A stretch of DNA of 64,000 nucleotides from Sipunculus nudus (Eukaryota > Annelida > Sipuncula > Golfingiida > Sipunculidae): assembly GCA_026874595.1 (NCBI GenBank), contig CM049310.1:79789056-79853055 (forward strand). Reading direction: 5' to 3'. A model generated the notes under the pieces. The model ran no database searches, was not told the DNA's origin, and saw only the letters and a program-made list of their open reading frames with translations. The translations under genes were made by a program, and so were the position numbers. Below are positions 50,199 to 61,925 of this stretch, piece after piece. Each line of letters opens with the position of its first letter. Position 1 is the stretch's first letter.

Positions 50199-50257
50199 CC
50201 CTGTCCCTGTGTTTGCCCCCTACATCAGCCTGCCAGCTGCTAAAGTGAAGTGGCCCT
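50199..50257 (-). repeat. right terminal inverted repeat of the ISL2EU element
   Basis: The reverse complement begins agggccacttcacttt and contains gctgatgtagggggcaaac. Confidence 0.7.
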
Positions 50258-50562
50258 ATTGACAGTGTATCTGAAGGCCGTGAGGCGTTGTCAAAAATGA
50301 TGATAATATTTGTATGCGCATGGGGCCTTAAAATGCGTTCCCAAGACCAAGATGTAATGGCTCTCTGGCAGCAAATCATTTGGTCGTAATGTCAGAGGGT
50401 CTATTTGGCGCTACTTGCGGTTGGTTCAACAGACCCACGTTGGCGCTCATCAAAACCAAATTAAACTGCCAATCATATAAAATATTTTCTAGGAAAATGA
50501 TTTTGAAGACAATATAAACTGAAGTACAGATGTTTTACAGCATGACCTGTGTGACTGCTGTT

Positions 50563-51258
50563 GCTCAAGTCTTGACCCAAGGGCCAACTGAACAACTCAT
50601 TCATTCACTTATCAACTTATAATATCTCGCTTAGAATATTTTTTTCTTAATCCCCTTCGGATCAACACTCCTAAGTGCAGTCTCAGGAAACTCCATTAAG
50701 TGCAGAATACCGGGGCCAGGATTTTGTAACCAGATCTTCTTGGTCAGATGATATTACATCCGTGTTACGATCCCTCCATCGACTTCTGGTTTAATCGCGC
50801 ATACAATTTAAAATTCCCTTTATGACCTTCAAAGCCTTATATAATCAGGCCCTGCTTATAGCAAGGACATGTTAGGCTCAATACACCGTCTACGCAACTT
50901 CTAGTCACAGAGGCCTGCTGACTGTGTTAAAGTTCAGAACAAATCTCTATGGTGCCAAAGCTTCTAGAAGTGCTCTTCCTTGTTTCTGGAACTGGCTTCC
51001 TATTGATATTAGGATGTGTGACTCTTCTAATAGTTTTAAAGGCTTCTTAAAAAACAATTGTTCAAAAGAATTATATCTAGTTTAATGTTTTTGTTAGTTA
51101 TATTTTTATTACTAATCTAATATTTATTTTCATGGATATCTTTTATTTTAATTCATACAAAGAAACATTTTAATGTATATCTTACTTCATGTCTTTTGTG
51201 CCACGCAGCTGATCTTTTTTGTAAGGGATACTTGTGAGATACAAAACTAATAATAATG

Positions 51259-51291
<33 letters not shown>
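50563..51291 (+). mobile_element. LINE fragment: C-terminus of reverse transcriptase ORF plus 3-prime region
   Basis: Broken frames give QNTGARIL, then LRSLHRLL, then SHRGLLTVLKFRTNLYGAK, SRSALPCFWNWLPIDIR and SSNSFKGFLKN. This is the conserved end of L2/CR1-type ORF2 (RLKTYGDRAFS..APKLWNSLP in relatives). It ends in a 3-prime region with (AAT)n at about 51254-51291. Stops are present. The unit 1 copy (11560-11790) has lost the first half. Confidence 0.65.
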
Positions 51292-51292
<1 letters not shown>

Positions 51293-51624
51293 GCAATAAA
51301 ACGCAATTATATCTGACAGGATGTATTTTCAGGGTTGGTCTGCGTTGCCTAATCTACACTCTAATTATAATTGCCCCTCTCTTTCTGTCAATTTTATGGA
51401 CATTTTGCAATCTACAATAGCTAATTTTCAGAAAAACAATTTTTGTGCGGCGGTTGGGTGTAATTATTAAATGACACATGTAAGTAACATTTGTTTAATA
51501 TTTATCGTCAAATACCATTTGTTCAGTATTTAGCCAGTCCCTGTATCAGTCATCTCTTATTAATAAAACGGCTTTATCAAATAAAGAAATTACCGGTGAT
51601 ATAGAGCTGTCTGTGACTTATCTG

Positions 51625-51630
51625 TATAAA
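51625..51630 (+). promoter_or_regulatory. TATA-like box upstream of alpha2
   Basis: The same gtataaacag word and spacing as in alpha1. Confidence 0.2.
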
Positions 51631-51655
51631 CAGTTTCATCAACGCGCAAGCAACA

Positions 51656-51695
51656 ATGAAGCTGCTCTATGCATATACCGAAGTTGCCCTGACAG
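51656..51695 (+). CDS. alpha2 exon 1: signal peptide start
   Basis: MKLLYAYTEVALT, ending G|gtttgt in phase 1. It continues into VFLLYIPHALTS. The Glu makes the core slightly less hydrophobic than in alpha1. Confidence 0.65.
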
Positions 51696-52435
51696 GTTTG
51701 TTTTGCAAGCATGTAACTTAACATTATCATTACATAACATTATGATCAATATCCACCTTAAATAAATGTTATTGTGTCTTACGTTTTTAGCAATATACTA
51801 TTTAATGCCTCACACGGTTTGGTTTTGTATCTTAATATAAATTTCGTCTGAAACAAAAGAATAAATTTTCTTGTTTGTATTTCAGTGTTTCTGTTATATA
51901 TCCCTCACGCTCTGACAAGTCAGTTCTCAGTGGGAGAAGACCTATATCTATATTGCCTCGATGGAACCAACAGCGACATCTTGTCTGTAAAATATCATAA
52001 ATTACGTGATGATGACACGTGGATTCCGCTTTTTGAACAGCTACGTTCTAGCACAGACGAGCTCATTATTGTCAGTCTGACGGTCAGCAGAATAAGGCTC
52101 AGGTCATTAGGATGGGGTCGTGTTGTCATCTTGAGGGCTCAACCTGAGGATGCAGGCTCCTACAGATGTAGGATAGACATAAAAGGACATGTGAAGTTCC
52201 GTAACCTGTCAGTGTTCATGCGTGAAGGTAACTGACAAAGATTCAAATTAAAACTTAACCCAATTTGAATACTTCGTGTGCTATTTTTGCTAACTCTGTT
52301 AATACTATTATACGGCACGCTGCATATAAATGACGATTCACTAATAATTTATCTATTCTAGATGTTACTGGGATCACTTCGTTGGAAAGGACGAAGCCTC
52401 TCGTCAAATCTGGTGAGGCATACAGTAATTTTCAA

Positions 52436-52510
<75 letters not shown>

Positions 52511-54895
52511 ATATTGTCATTGACAGTCATGTTTAACAGGCCTTTGCATGATTGTATTCATAGTATCGGAGCATATGTTTATTTTACCATTTTTATGGTC
52601 TATTTTAAACAAATTATCGCAATGATTTGACTGTGAGCAGAAGTCACGATGTAGCACACAGCTATGACACAAGCAAACCTTACTCTATCTTAGATATTGA
52701 TATATTGACTGATAATTCACTAAAAGAACAGTGATACATGGATCACACATTGTGATATCAGAACACACCACAACTTGAGCAAGAGAAGACCAACAGTCAA
52801 AGTTAAAATGGACACCGAGTCTGTTTGACACTAGGATACTAAAAGTAGAAGCGTAGCGTACAAAATGGAAAGTAGATAAAACAGCGTACAAAATGGAGGC
52901 GGTTACCGCCAAAGATTTTTTTTAACTTTTACCTCTGCTTCTGTATTATTTATCAGTGTTATCTTGCAAAGTAAGTATGGACCCTTAAATTAGTTGGATA
53001 AAATTGGTGGTGCCACATTTATTTTCATTTTTTACTCATTGTGTTCATCTTTATTTGTATCATTGGAAACAAACAAGCCTACGTTTTAAAGATTTGAATT
53101 TGCATGGTAAAAGATGCATAATGCATTAAATATAAATATAAAGATATTTATTTACATGGATTGTAAAAATAATCATTATTACTAATCAAGGCACTCTCCA
53201 TGGGTAAGATGATGGCGTTGGTAGTCTTTAGCGGAAAACCGGAGAACCGGGAGAATACCACCGGCCTTAAACGGACAACCACAACCCACTTTCATAGTAG
53301 TCTAGGCCACAAAGGGGGTGGAACCCTGGTCGCCGGCGGATAGAGCTGAGTGTTTTACCCCTCGACAGTCCAGCCCCCTGGAGTTTCCGAACGTCTGTAG
53401 GACATGCTGAAGAAGCTTTGTAATTTACAGATAACTGATCAATAAATTCTTCGGCAGTTTTCTACTAATGTGCAAAATCATTGAATGTTTACCTATATCA
53501 TCAAAATGGTAAAACGTACCATCAATGCACTTGCTTATAATTTCGTATGTAATCAAATGAATGATTTTACCATTTTCTTAAAGTTTCCTTCAGGATTTTA
53601 GCTAAGCTGACTGAAAGTCAATTGTGTTGTAACAATGGCACTTCGTCCGTCGTTCTTCAGGAAATCCGTTAGCAAGGCACAAATCGTAACCGCTGGACCT
53701 AGAAACCTGAAAGGGTTTGAGATGCTTTAACCATTACCTGTCTTTCCATCATACAGTTCTTTACATAAGCCCTTCCAGTTGTTCATATAGCTGTCTTTGT
53801 GGAGTTAGTATTTGTGGAGTTTTAATATTATGTAATTGATTTGATTAATTGAGGAATACCACATACAGTGACATCAGAACACACCGCTTCCTCCGAGATA
53901 ACGAAGATGCCCATCAAATCTATTAGGACAGGCAAGATATATGCAACAGTGACTAACAAGAACAGGTTCTGGCCCTTCATCGTCACACTAGCTGCATCTT
54001 CTGTCCTCGTTGTTTTATTATTGGTCAGTGTCATCATTTTGAAAGCTTGTTATACGCCAACATATGTAAGTATTAGCTTAGGAAAAACAAAGATGGACTT
54101 ATTTTGCAACATTGCACAAACTGATGATATGTTTCCCTTATCTTCCTTACAATCTTGTTACTCTTTTTACGATTTAACTTAAAAATGCGAAGAAAAAGGT
54201 GCAATAAATTTTAAAATATTATTCTTACAGCCCCATTTACTTGATTCAGTGACAAATGGCGAGGAGACTCTTGGTTCAGGTACACAAAGATTTACCTACT
54301 TCAGGAACACCCTGACAATGTTTGACACCATTTACGACAACCTGTAACAATCAAATATGTGCCTTGAGAATACTTATGAACATAATCGTATTAATTCGTT
54401 GAAGTATCAAAGAGAACTCTAATTACCTTGTATATAATTGTTATCACTCGGAATTAAGGATATTCTATCTGTCCAAATAAACGAAGAGCTCTTATGTTTT
54501 ACATAAGAATATAAGTACCGGTATACATATTCAAAATAGTATTACATACATGTTTCACAATTACCCATGAACCATAGAAAAATGTGTCTAGTTCATTCAA
54601 GACTGTTTTCAACTCAATATTTTATCCGTGAAGGAAAATAAAAGAATTCCTCCTGTTTTTTCTTATCAGTTCTTATTGGACACGATCGGTTTAATTTTAT
54701 TGTCTACTTCAGCACCAAAATTTTTACATCAAATTTACCATGAATTTGCATTTGCAAAATGGGAATTTATAATATGCATTTTGATTTTGCTCATGTTTAC
54801 TCTTTTCTTTTTTTTATTTATTTTATACAGTATCTAGAAGGAGCCTTCCGCCAATACCGGATGAAGATTCGGCATCTGCTGAAGTGCTTGTTTGA
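51656..54895 (+). CDS. alpha2: single-Ig-domain membrane receptor gene (gene span, exons listed separately)
   Basis: Exons: 51656-51695, 51886-52227, 52362-52412, 53869-54065, 54231-54347 (or 54231-54279 with 54831-54895). All are open and phases agree. The predicted protein is a type I membrane receptor with one V-like Ig domain. It is the best intact gene of the window, since its transmembrane exon keeps a consensus gtaagt donor that alpha1 lost. Ligand and function are unknown. A tyrosine-motif tail suggests signalling through SH2-domain partners, by analogy with ITIM/ITSM receptors. Confidence 0.7.
51886..52227 (+). CDS. alpha2 exon 2: V-like Ig domain
   Basis: 342 bp, phase 1-1, acceptor tgtatttcag, donor G|gtaact. 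B-strand LYLYCLDG, F-strand EDAGSYRCRI (the classic D-x-G-x-Y-x-C form). The C-strand Trp is absent (SVKYHKL). It shows 11 amino-acid differences from alpha1, spread along the domain, including Gly/Glu and Asn/Tyr near the B strand and Glu/Lys near the end. An NLS glycosylation site is kept. Confidence 0.8.
52362..52412 (+). CDS. alpha2 exon 3: stalk
   Basis: DVTGITSLERTKPLVKS, 51 bp, phase 1-1, acceptor ctattctag, donor G|gtgagg. It differs from alpha1 in one residue (Gly to Val). Confidence 0.6.
52439..52508. repeat. compound (AT)n(GA)n microsatellite
   Basis: The paralogue of 12929-13002, just after the stalk exon. Confidence 0.95.
53192..53390 (-). mobile_element. GC-rich SINE-like insertion in the alpha2 intron
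   Basis: A longer copy than 13798-13990: it keeps ccctggtcgccggcgg, missing in unit 1. The minus strand holds the B-box-like AGGGTTCCACCCC. Unit 2 has the empty site. Confidence 0.45.
53869..54065 (+). CDS. alpha2 exon 4: transmembrane
   Basis: From the acceptor accacatacag, phase 1 reads VTSEHTASSEITKMPIKS, then a helix around FWPFIVTLAASSVLVVLLLV and a short basic/Cys end (KACYTPTY), with donor TAT|gtaagt, phase 0. The acceptor lacks a strong pyrimidine tract. The AG used in alpha1 is mutated here (cag to ccg), and the next AG would run into a stop, so 53869 is the consistent start. Confidence 0.6.
54231..54347 (+). CDS. alpha2 exon 5: cytoplasmic tail with TxYxxL motif
   Basis: Acceptor attcttacag, phase 0, 38 codons then TAA. 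It ends FRNTLTMFDTIYDNL. TIYDNL fits T-x-Y-x-x-L, close to the ITSM consensus and to general YxxL signalling motifs; alpha1 has TVYDDL. An internal donor (TCAG|gtacac, ending at 54279) would skip the motif and join the exon at 54831. Confidence 0.55.
   Translation, partial: PHLLDSVTNGEETLGSGTQRFTYFRNTLTMFDTIYDNL
54831..54895 (+). CDS. alpha2 alternative terminal exon, proline-rich tail
   Basis: Acceptor ttattttatacag. Phase 1 reads SRRSLPPIPDEDSASAEVLV then TGA. It fits the phase-1 internal donor at 54279. A possible SH3/WW-type ligand (PPIP) is inference. Confidence 0.5.
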
Positions 54896-55241
54896 CTGAT
54901 ATATAAAGATTCCTATGGGACGATTGAGTATTATTGGTCATGCGCTTATTTGAAAAGTTTTGAATATTTCAATATTTCAATATTTGATAGCCTCAGCTGC
55001 TGATACACATCCTGCCAAGTATGGATTTAGTTTTCCAGCTGTAAGCTGCACATTAACACAACACCAGACTGCCGTCGATGGCATATTTGAAAATTAATAT
55101 ATAAACTGACTTAAATTTCAAATACTAAAGATAAATTAAGAATAAAATTTATTCAGTGTCGAAATAAGAACATTGTTCAGTGATATGATTGCTGAATGAA
55201 AAGTGCAGTTAAGAAATAAAAAAACTCTATTCACTTGCGAA

Positions 55242-55364
55242 ATGACCAAAAAAGGCTTCCCGGATAACATATCATTGAAAGAAATGTGTGCTACACGGGC
55301 ATATATGGGTTCTCCCTTTGATAGAGCCTGGAAGGACCCTTTTAAATCATGGCATATTTGGTAA
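55242..55364 (+). CDS. unrecognised short ORF, unit 3 copy
   Basis: It begins MTKKGFPDNISLKEM and contains YMGSPFDRAWKDPFKS. An 11-base deletion replaces the last residues seen in unit 1 (15664-15801). Confidence 0.3.
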   Translation: MTKKGFPDNISLKEMCATRAYMGSPFDRAWKDPFKSWHIW

Positions 55365-55499
55365 ATGAAGCGATCAAATCGCTTATTAATATTACAATAT
55401 TACCCAAGTCTACTTTAAGTGAGATTCGAATAAAAAAAAATTAGAGAAACCCTACTCCCAGTTCGAAGAATAAACTATTCCTAAACAAACAGTAGTAAC

Positions 55500-57680
55500 A
55501 TTGAAGCATGTCATAAGATATGCACATTCATGTGACAATATATCAATCAATTCTCTATAAGAATACATAAAATACTTAAAATGCATATGTTTGTAAAATA
55601 ATTAAAAACAAAATGTATCACAAATTATTATACAAATCATTAAAAACATGTACGCTAGATTGTAAGACCTATATATAAAAATACTGTTTTAATCTGGCTT
55701 TTAAAAAGTAAATAATGGCAGTGTTATATATATAATGGGATTCAGTCCAGAGTTTTTGAATCCGCATGCATATTCAGAAAATTTAAAACATCATTAATTC
55801 GGAGTTGCATGTTCATATCGTGACTTTTTTGTATAGGTTAACACGCATATAGTATAAAAGAAGAAACAAACTATTGGTTTTCGAATCACCACTGTATTGC
55901 AATAAACGACGTATTTTCAGGCCTAATATTTGTCGCGTGATCATTTTACCAAACGTGTCATGCCATCAGATTTATTGAGTCTTTGCCTCAAGATGTTGCT
56001 TCTTTTTGTCATTGAGTGAAATGAATGATCCATGACAAATAGCTAAATTAGTCTTAAATAGTTCATGAATATTCTGCAGAGAATACATGATGATCAATGA
56101 AACCTTTCCTTTAAATTATTTTATATGATAGACCTTGTACAAGCAGATAAAAATATAAATGCATGAATAAAAGGTCTGAAAGACGAGCACACTTCAGCAA
56201 AAACACATTAATCTGCACATCAATATTAATTTAATATTCATTTTTCAGGTACAATAAAACACACATGACCAATTTGTTCCTTTTGTCTGGATGGTTGCCA
56301 TGCTCTTCCACTTGACCTTGTCACATAAAATATTAAATTTCTTTCAAAATTAGGTGTGAAACTAAATATCAAAACTCTGCTTAATAGTACCTTTCTGACA
56401 AATCGTTTGCTTTTAACATACCTGAGATATGCATACGTACCAGTTAAGCAGGAAACATTAGATAGTGGGCACGAAACTGGCATTACGACAAACATGTGTT
56501 AGTACTGTTACCCTCATGAGATAAGATTTCACGCCTTGCTTTATTTTTCACTATAGATATGACGACAAATATGATCCTATCGTCAATGCATTTTTAAGTA
56601 CGATAAAACTTTTGTATATTGCACTAACAAACATTGTTGCATACCAACTATCTTCTTTATTTTATTCTTTATTTGCTGACAAATTATCTGATTCTTGTTG
56701 ATATTAAAAATAATTTTCACACAACCAAAATTATATGTTATTATTTACAAAAGGTTCACTTAATTATAGAGCTTATGTCACTTATTGGAATAAGTGCACT
56801 GATCATTGGAGATGGACCCTAACAGGCATGTTGAGATGGTCCCCAACAACACCAACTTACTTCCCTTTTTGTGCGAGGTTATACTCAGCGCTCGTTTTAC
56901 CTATGATTGGTGATAATTTTTATATTTTCACGTTGTTACTACGACAATCTGATATTAATAAATAACCAAACACTGACGAGTGCATTGTAGCACACAATAG
57001 AACTTTACCTCACGGCCATGATTCAGTACGACCCAATATGGAAACAAATGATATTCCTGAACTGAGGTCTGTTCTAATTAAATATCAATATGCCGGGAGC
57101 GGATTAAGTGGACGGGTGATACTAAGGGGGCCCGGAAATAATTTTTTACATGTTTAACAAAACGTTGTGAAAGGTGAATGGCTTTTGCTTTCTGGAGAGT
57201 TTATGATGTAATTCCAGTGTTATTTTCTTCTAGTTACCAGATGAGGTGGATTCTTCATACATCTTTAGATGGGACCAACATGCTCCTGCTAAAATTTTTA
57301 AAAGTAATTTTAGGGGGCCCTCTTTTCTTACTTGATATTCATTGATGTAATTTATTTTTTATCATCGTATTTATACTGATTGTCATATTTTTTTACCTGG
57401 TGTCACTTGGTCAACAACGAGAGCATTTGGACAATTTCTATTTAGCATAAATCATGAATAGATTAGATGTTAATATCTGGGGTCCGTGTCCGTAGGGACA
57501 GGGTTTTACCTACCTGCCACATTTTGATGGTCAATGCTCTAATCACTGGCCATAAGCTAAATAGCAAAATGTTATGACAATATGGAAATCTTAAGGGGCG
57601 GGGATATAAGCGCCCTGGTAAACGTATGTAAAAATTTGATAAAAATAGCTGTTAGAAAAATCACTCAAAAGACCAAACGC
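55500..57680. other. non-coding paralogous region of unit 3
   Basis: It aligns with 17737-19860. The TTAA element of unit 1 is absent at its left edge. No gene is seen. Confidence 0.45.
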
Positions 57681-58078
57681 TGGACTTTTTTTCAAAGTTT
57701 TTTTTAGTGGAGGTAACCGCCTCTATTTTTAAATGCTTTGCTTAACTAAGTATATGTACATCTGCAGAGTTCCATTCCGGTTTCGGACTACGTGACAGGG
57801 GCTTATTTCCGATTTTTCCTGGTGTCTACCAGGTTCGGTTTACCACTACTGAGGGCCCTTGATGTGCGTCATCCCCATGACTGGGGCATACCCCCAGGAA
57901 TCCCCGAAAGGCGCACTCGTTTGTGAGTGAAACATGACTGATGGGCACAGTCTCCCCATTAATACTGTAGAGCGCTCAAACCTGGCCGAACGTGAAAAAT
58001 CTCACTGCCTCGGCTGAGATTCGAACTCACGATCTCCCGGCTTTGAGTCCTGCGCTCTACCCCTGAGCCACAGAAGCC
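57681..58078 (-). mobile_element. tRNA-derived SINE, full length (unit 3)
   Basis: It has the same head as 19861-20263, with the A box changed (GGTAGAGC to GGGTAGAGC) and B box GAGTTCGAATCTC. It sits at the paralogous position, so it predates the duplication. Confidence 0.75.
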
Positions 58079-58904
58079 GGTCTTATGCAGTTCTCGCAGT
58101 ATACAAAAAATGTTATGGATTCAAATTATTGAATGAATTTATTGAATGAGTTTATTAATTAAAGCCGATGTTTTAATGTCAGTTTGCAGTTATCAAGCTT
58201 AACAAAGAGACCTGCAACTGTCCAAGAATTGGGGAAAGGTTATTATTTTCCAAGGCTGGGCTTTTCACCTAAAATGTTCCTTCGGTTCGACGTCACTATA
58301 ACACAATTAGTTACTGGACACCTGTGAAATGCCACTTTTAATTAATTTTTGCGTTCATCGACTTTATTGATGTCTTTGCCATGAAAAGTATTCGTAAACG
58401 TACATCTGATAGTGTTATTATATATCCCCCACATACTCAGTATACGTAAATGTGGATGAACGTCAACATAATTAATATTCGGCGAAAGAGAATTCCTTTT
58501 TAACTTGAACACACGTTATCAATTTGATGAAAGGGCCTCTGCTTGAAGAACAACATGTGTCGTTATTCATGTGCCATTCTCATATCATACCATGTTGTTT
58601 CCCTGTCGACATTTTTAAAATAATCAGATCTTAAAGGAATGTTAACTACGAAAACATTCTTGATGTAACATTAAAAAAAACATTTAAAATGAGCAAAAAT
58701 TGACAAAACACACTTTTTGCATAGTCCATCCAATCCTTTCCTTCGTATAGAAAATAAATGTGAGAGCAGATTAGTGTGCAGAGAATGAACTGAAATTAAA
58801 AGGATACAAAGACAAATGGTGTCATTTCAAATGCATGCTATTCATCATGTAAACTATTTGCAGTGCTTACTGAAGACACTGTATGTTATCCTTAACTTCT
58901 TCAG
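58079..58904. other. non-coding paralogous region
   Basis: It aligns with 20264-21084. No gene is seen. Confidence 0.4.
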
Positions 58905-59182
58905 ATTTTTTTTTGTTGGGGGTAACCACCTCCATTTTTTATGCTACCATAACTAAGTTTCTGCATCTGCAGATTCCCATTCCTTTATATAACTACATGG
59001 CAAGACAGAAACACTCATTTTATATCTTGGTATTAACCAGGCCCGGTGACTACTGCATCATTGCTAGGTTGTACTCGTGCTATTTTGTGAGGGAAACACA
59101 GCCGTGCGTGGAGCACACCCTTCCAAAGAATCAGCAGCACGCACACCTGGGTCGGAGCGACGTGAAAATTCTCATCGCCTCG
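58905..59182 (-). mobile_element. headless SINE copy (unit 3)
   Basis: The paralogue of 21085-21369, with the same missing tRNA-like head. Confidence 0.55.
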
Positions 59183-61397
59183 GCCAACTGTACAATTTCA
59201 TTCAACTCACCTCATAAATAATATGTATAATAAAATTGACAAACTATACATTAAAAGATTCGGTTTGTTGTATTATAATTAATACAACATTAATGTTATT
59301 TAAATCAGGCGTTTTCACTGAAATCGAGGGCCTTATATTTGAAGATTAAACGGATAAGAAAATGGGAACCGTATTCCCACCTAACAAATAAAAGAACCTC
59401 GACTGTTACACAGGCGATCTTCTCTACACGATATTTGAAATTAACAATAACCTCTAATTTTATATTGTGTTTTTATATAATACCACTAAATTTCAATAAA
59501 TTGTACTGCTACTTGAGATCGAAGATTCATTAGCTAATACCATTTTCGGACTGATTATCTTCTAAGACAGCATCCGTGCAATGTAAATACTAAAAAAGAA
59601 AAATAACATAATCATAAAAACAAGAGATATTACTAGGTTAGGATAAATAACTCCACCAATCTCATTCCATCAAGAGTAATATTAAATATATGACTCTAGT
59701 TCATTAAATAAGAATGAACAACTTTTACAAGCCGATACGTCATCTATCTTTGCAAGGAGACAAATTGCTGGAATAGATCTAAACACCAAATAGGAATGAA
59801 CAAGATATGCATTTTGTATTCCTAGGACATAAAATATAAACATGATTATTAAGTACTTGAGTAGTTCTTTAAGTACAAACACCGCTCCAGAAAAAAGCGT
59901 ACTTCGGTATATATGCATTATTGTTACCAGGATGTAATATCTTCATATTTATCTTGGAGAGCAATTTCTTTAGTATTTACTTCCATACAGTCGGTTTATT
60001 TGTTCAGCTGCATTTGTTCAATAAACTCCTGGGTTCTAAGTATCCACAGAGGTTGCCAATCTAACAGAGTAAATATTTCCTTTTTGCTGATGATAACAAC
60101 AAACATGCACTTTAGAATCTCCACAAACTCATTTATATAAAGGGATTTTTTTTTCAATACAGTGGTTATTGTACATTTTCAAATCTAATTTGATGGATTG
60201 TATATTTTGATCCCACTTTGTGTTTTTATCTGTTATCCAAAACATATAATGAAAACTAAATCTACGAATAATAAGGTTTTTCATTAATGCTAAGGTCATA
60301 TTTCAGCGGCAAAGTACACATCCTGCAGATATAGGTGTAAGACCTGTAAGTGTTAGCTGTCGTATAAATTAAGTCCCTTCAGAAGCCAGGATTTAAGTAA
60401 CTCTGGCACTGGTTTGTTTTAAGGCATTCTGTCTATGCTGACAGAAAAGATTTCGGTGTTGGCTGATAATTACTACGATGATTACTCAAACTACCACCTG
60501 GATTTCCTCCCCCCCAGTCTAAAGAAACTGATGAAACACTTAATGATCAATATGCATTCGATAATCATGGTGATCAATGTATTAGTTGTTCAGATACTGG
60601 AGCTTTTGTATCAATTTTGTAATTATTCTGGGGGGGGGCACTTCAGATCTGGGCCCGATGGCTCGGAGGATATGGGCAATAGAGACTTAATTTCAGGTTT
60701 TCAAGGAGATTTTCCATGGACCTCCCTTGATGTCAAGTTAGAATATTCTACAGGTCCAGTAATTACGAATTGTGCCCTGTTAACGGACAGACAGACAGAC
60801 AGAAGGACGACGGACAAAGAGTGATATCTATAGTTCAGATAGCTAAAAAAACGTACCTGAGGTCACATCTTACAGCAGCCCTTATTTTTCATACAATCGA
60901 AGAAAATCAAAGAAACTCGCATACAATAATATAATGACACGATTATCATGTTGGATACATGTACAATGTACATGTAAAAAATAATCAATTCTACGTTATT
61001 CTTTTGATACAGATTCTCTCCCGTTGGGACGCTTTAAAATTCCTTACGACTCTCCAATATCGAAAATACAATATTATCTCTATACACCCTTCCAAAAAAA
61101 ATTGGTAGCAATGGGACTTCCTCCTTCCTCATATGTCCTATCCGTGTTTTTTTTCAATCACTCATATTATCTAGTGAATAGGGTGTCAATCCATATGTTC
61201 TTCTCGCGTGATCAATCATTCATGATTCTCTGTTACTACATATCCATTTTTGTCATGTGTGTGTGAAATAACTAGGACGGAGCTCAGGATGGCTTTAAAG
61301 GAAAGCATCGTTCTAAATTTTGTTATTGCAAATGGCATATAAGATGCAGATACCTTAGCTTTTTTGTGTGAAATATAACAATGTTTTTTTATTGCAG
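59183..61397. other. region between alpha2 and beta3
   Basis: It aligns with 21370-25260, without the 1.9-kb segment. It holds the GACAGACA repeat copy at 60662-60830 and a G run near 60630. The beta3 leader exon should lie here or further upstream. A candidate ATG at about 61290 (MALKESIVLNF) lacks a convincing donor, so I do not call it. Confidence 0.4.
60662..60830. repeat. interspersed repeat ending in GACAGACA/GGACGACGG, unit 3 copy
   Basis: It contains caaggagattttcc, the acctccc word and gttaacggacagacagacag, as at 24714-24870. Confidence 0.5.
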
Positions 61398-61738
61398 AGC
61401 ATAATTATTGCATAAACGTGCAGAATGCTGCATTACAATCAGGGTCTCTCGATCTGCTGCTTGTGGTCAAGATAACACCTGGACCTTTAACTGTGCTAAA
61501 GATCATGTAGTACATCAGTACATATCTACAGCACGGCTCTAATTTCTATACGATCGAAAATACAAACATATCGCGTGTAGGAGATATTGGTAATAAGACA
61601 TGTGGTATCGAAGCGTAAGTATAAATATTTCCTGTCGCTGGTGATGGTGAACCCAACAGATAAAGAAAAAGGAGATTATTGTTGTCAAATGTTTATTTAG
61701 GAACACCATTGTTTGCTCAGCTGAGGCCAGAGTGCTTG
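61398..61738 (+). pseudogene. beta3: decayed N-terminal Ig-domain exon
   Basis: Acceptor tttttattgcag. Fragments of a V-like domain appear in different frames: NTWTFNCAKDH (B-strand Cys) and PTDKEKGDYCCQMFI then a stop (F strand). Stops and shifts differ from those of unit 1, so each copy decayed separately or both descend from an already weak exon. Skipping it would still leave phase 1-1 splicing of the rest intact. Confidence 0.5.
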
Positions 61739-61859
61739 GTAATTTTTTTTAATACTTACAATATTCTCTCTGAAATCAATCGATGAAATGAAATATAATA
61801 CGAAAAATACGAAAAAAGAATTAATTTCAGATTTTTGTACTCAAAACAAGAGTATATAT

Positions 61860-61862
<3 letters not shown>

Positions 61863-61896
<34 letters not shown>
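61863..61896. repeat. (GA)n microsatellite
   Basis: It lies 29 bases before the beta3 Ig exon. The AT half present in unit 1 is missing. Confidence 0.95.
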
Positions 61897-61898
<2 letters not shown>

Positions 61899-61925
61899 GT
61901 TCATTGTATACTGCATATATTTCAG

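Larger units (their letters stand above)
46602..50257. mobile_element. ISL2EU-type DNA transposon, 3656 bp
   Basis: Unit 1 has the empty site gttaattgacag (about 11248-11260). Here the sequence reads gtta-AT-AGGGC...GCCCT-AT-tgacag, so a 2-bp AT target duplication flanks the element. The ends form an imperfect inverted repeat of about 60 bp (shared words GCTGATGTAGGGG and GCAAAC). It carries two convergent genes, a YqaJ-type nuclease with a SWIM finger (+) and a DDE transposase (-). That pair and the AT duplication are, as I know the family, hallmarks of ISL2EU elements. Both genes are frameshifted, so this copy is dead. Confidence 0.85.

Noticed and set aside
61290-61340. Possible beta3 leader exon (MALKESIVLNFVIAN)
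   Set aside because: Hydrophobic and well placed, but no GT donor at a usable phase follows, and no second copy lies in the window to compare.
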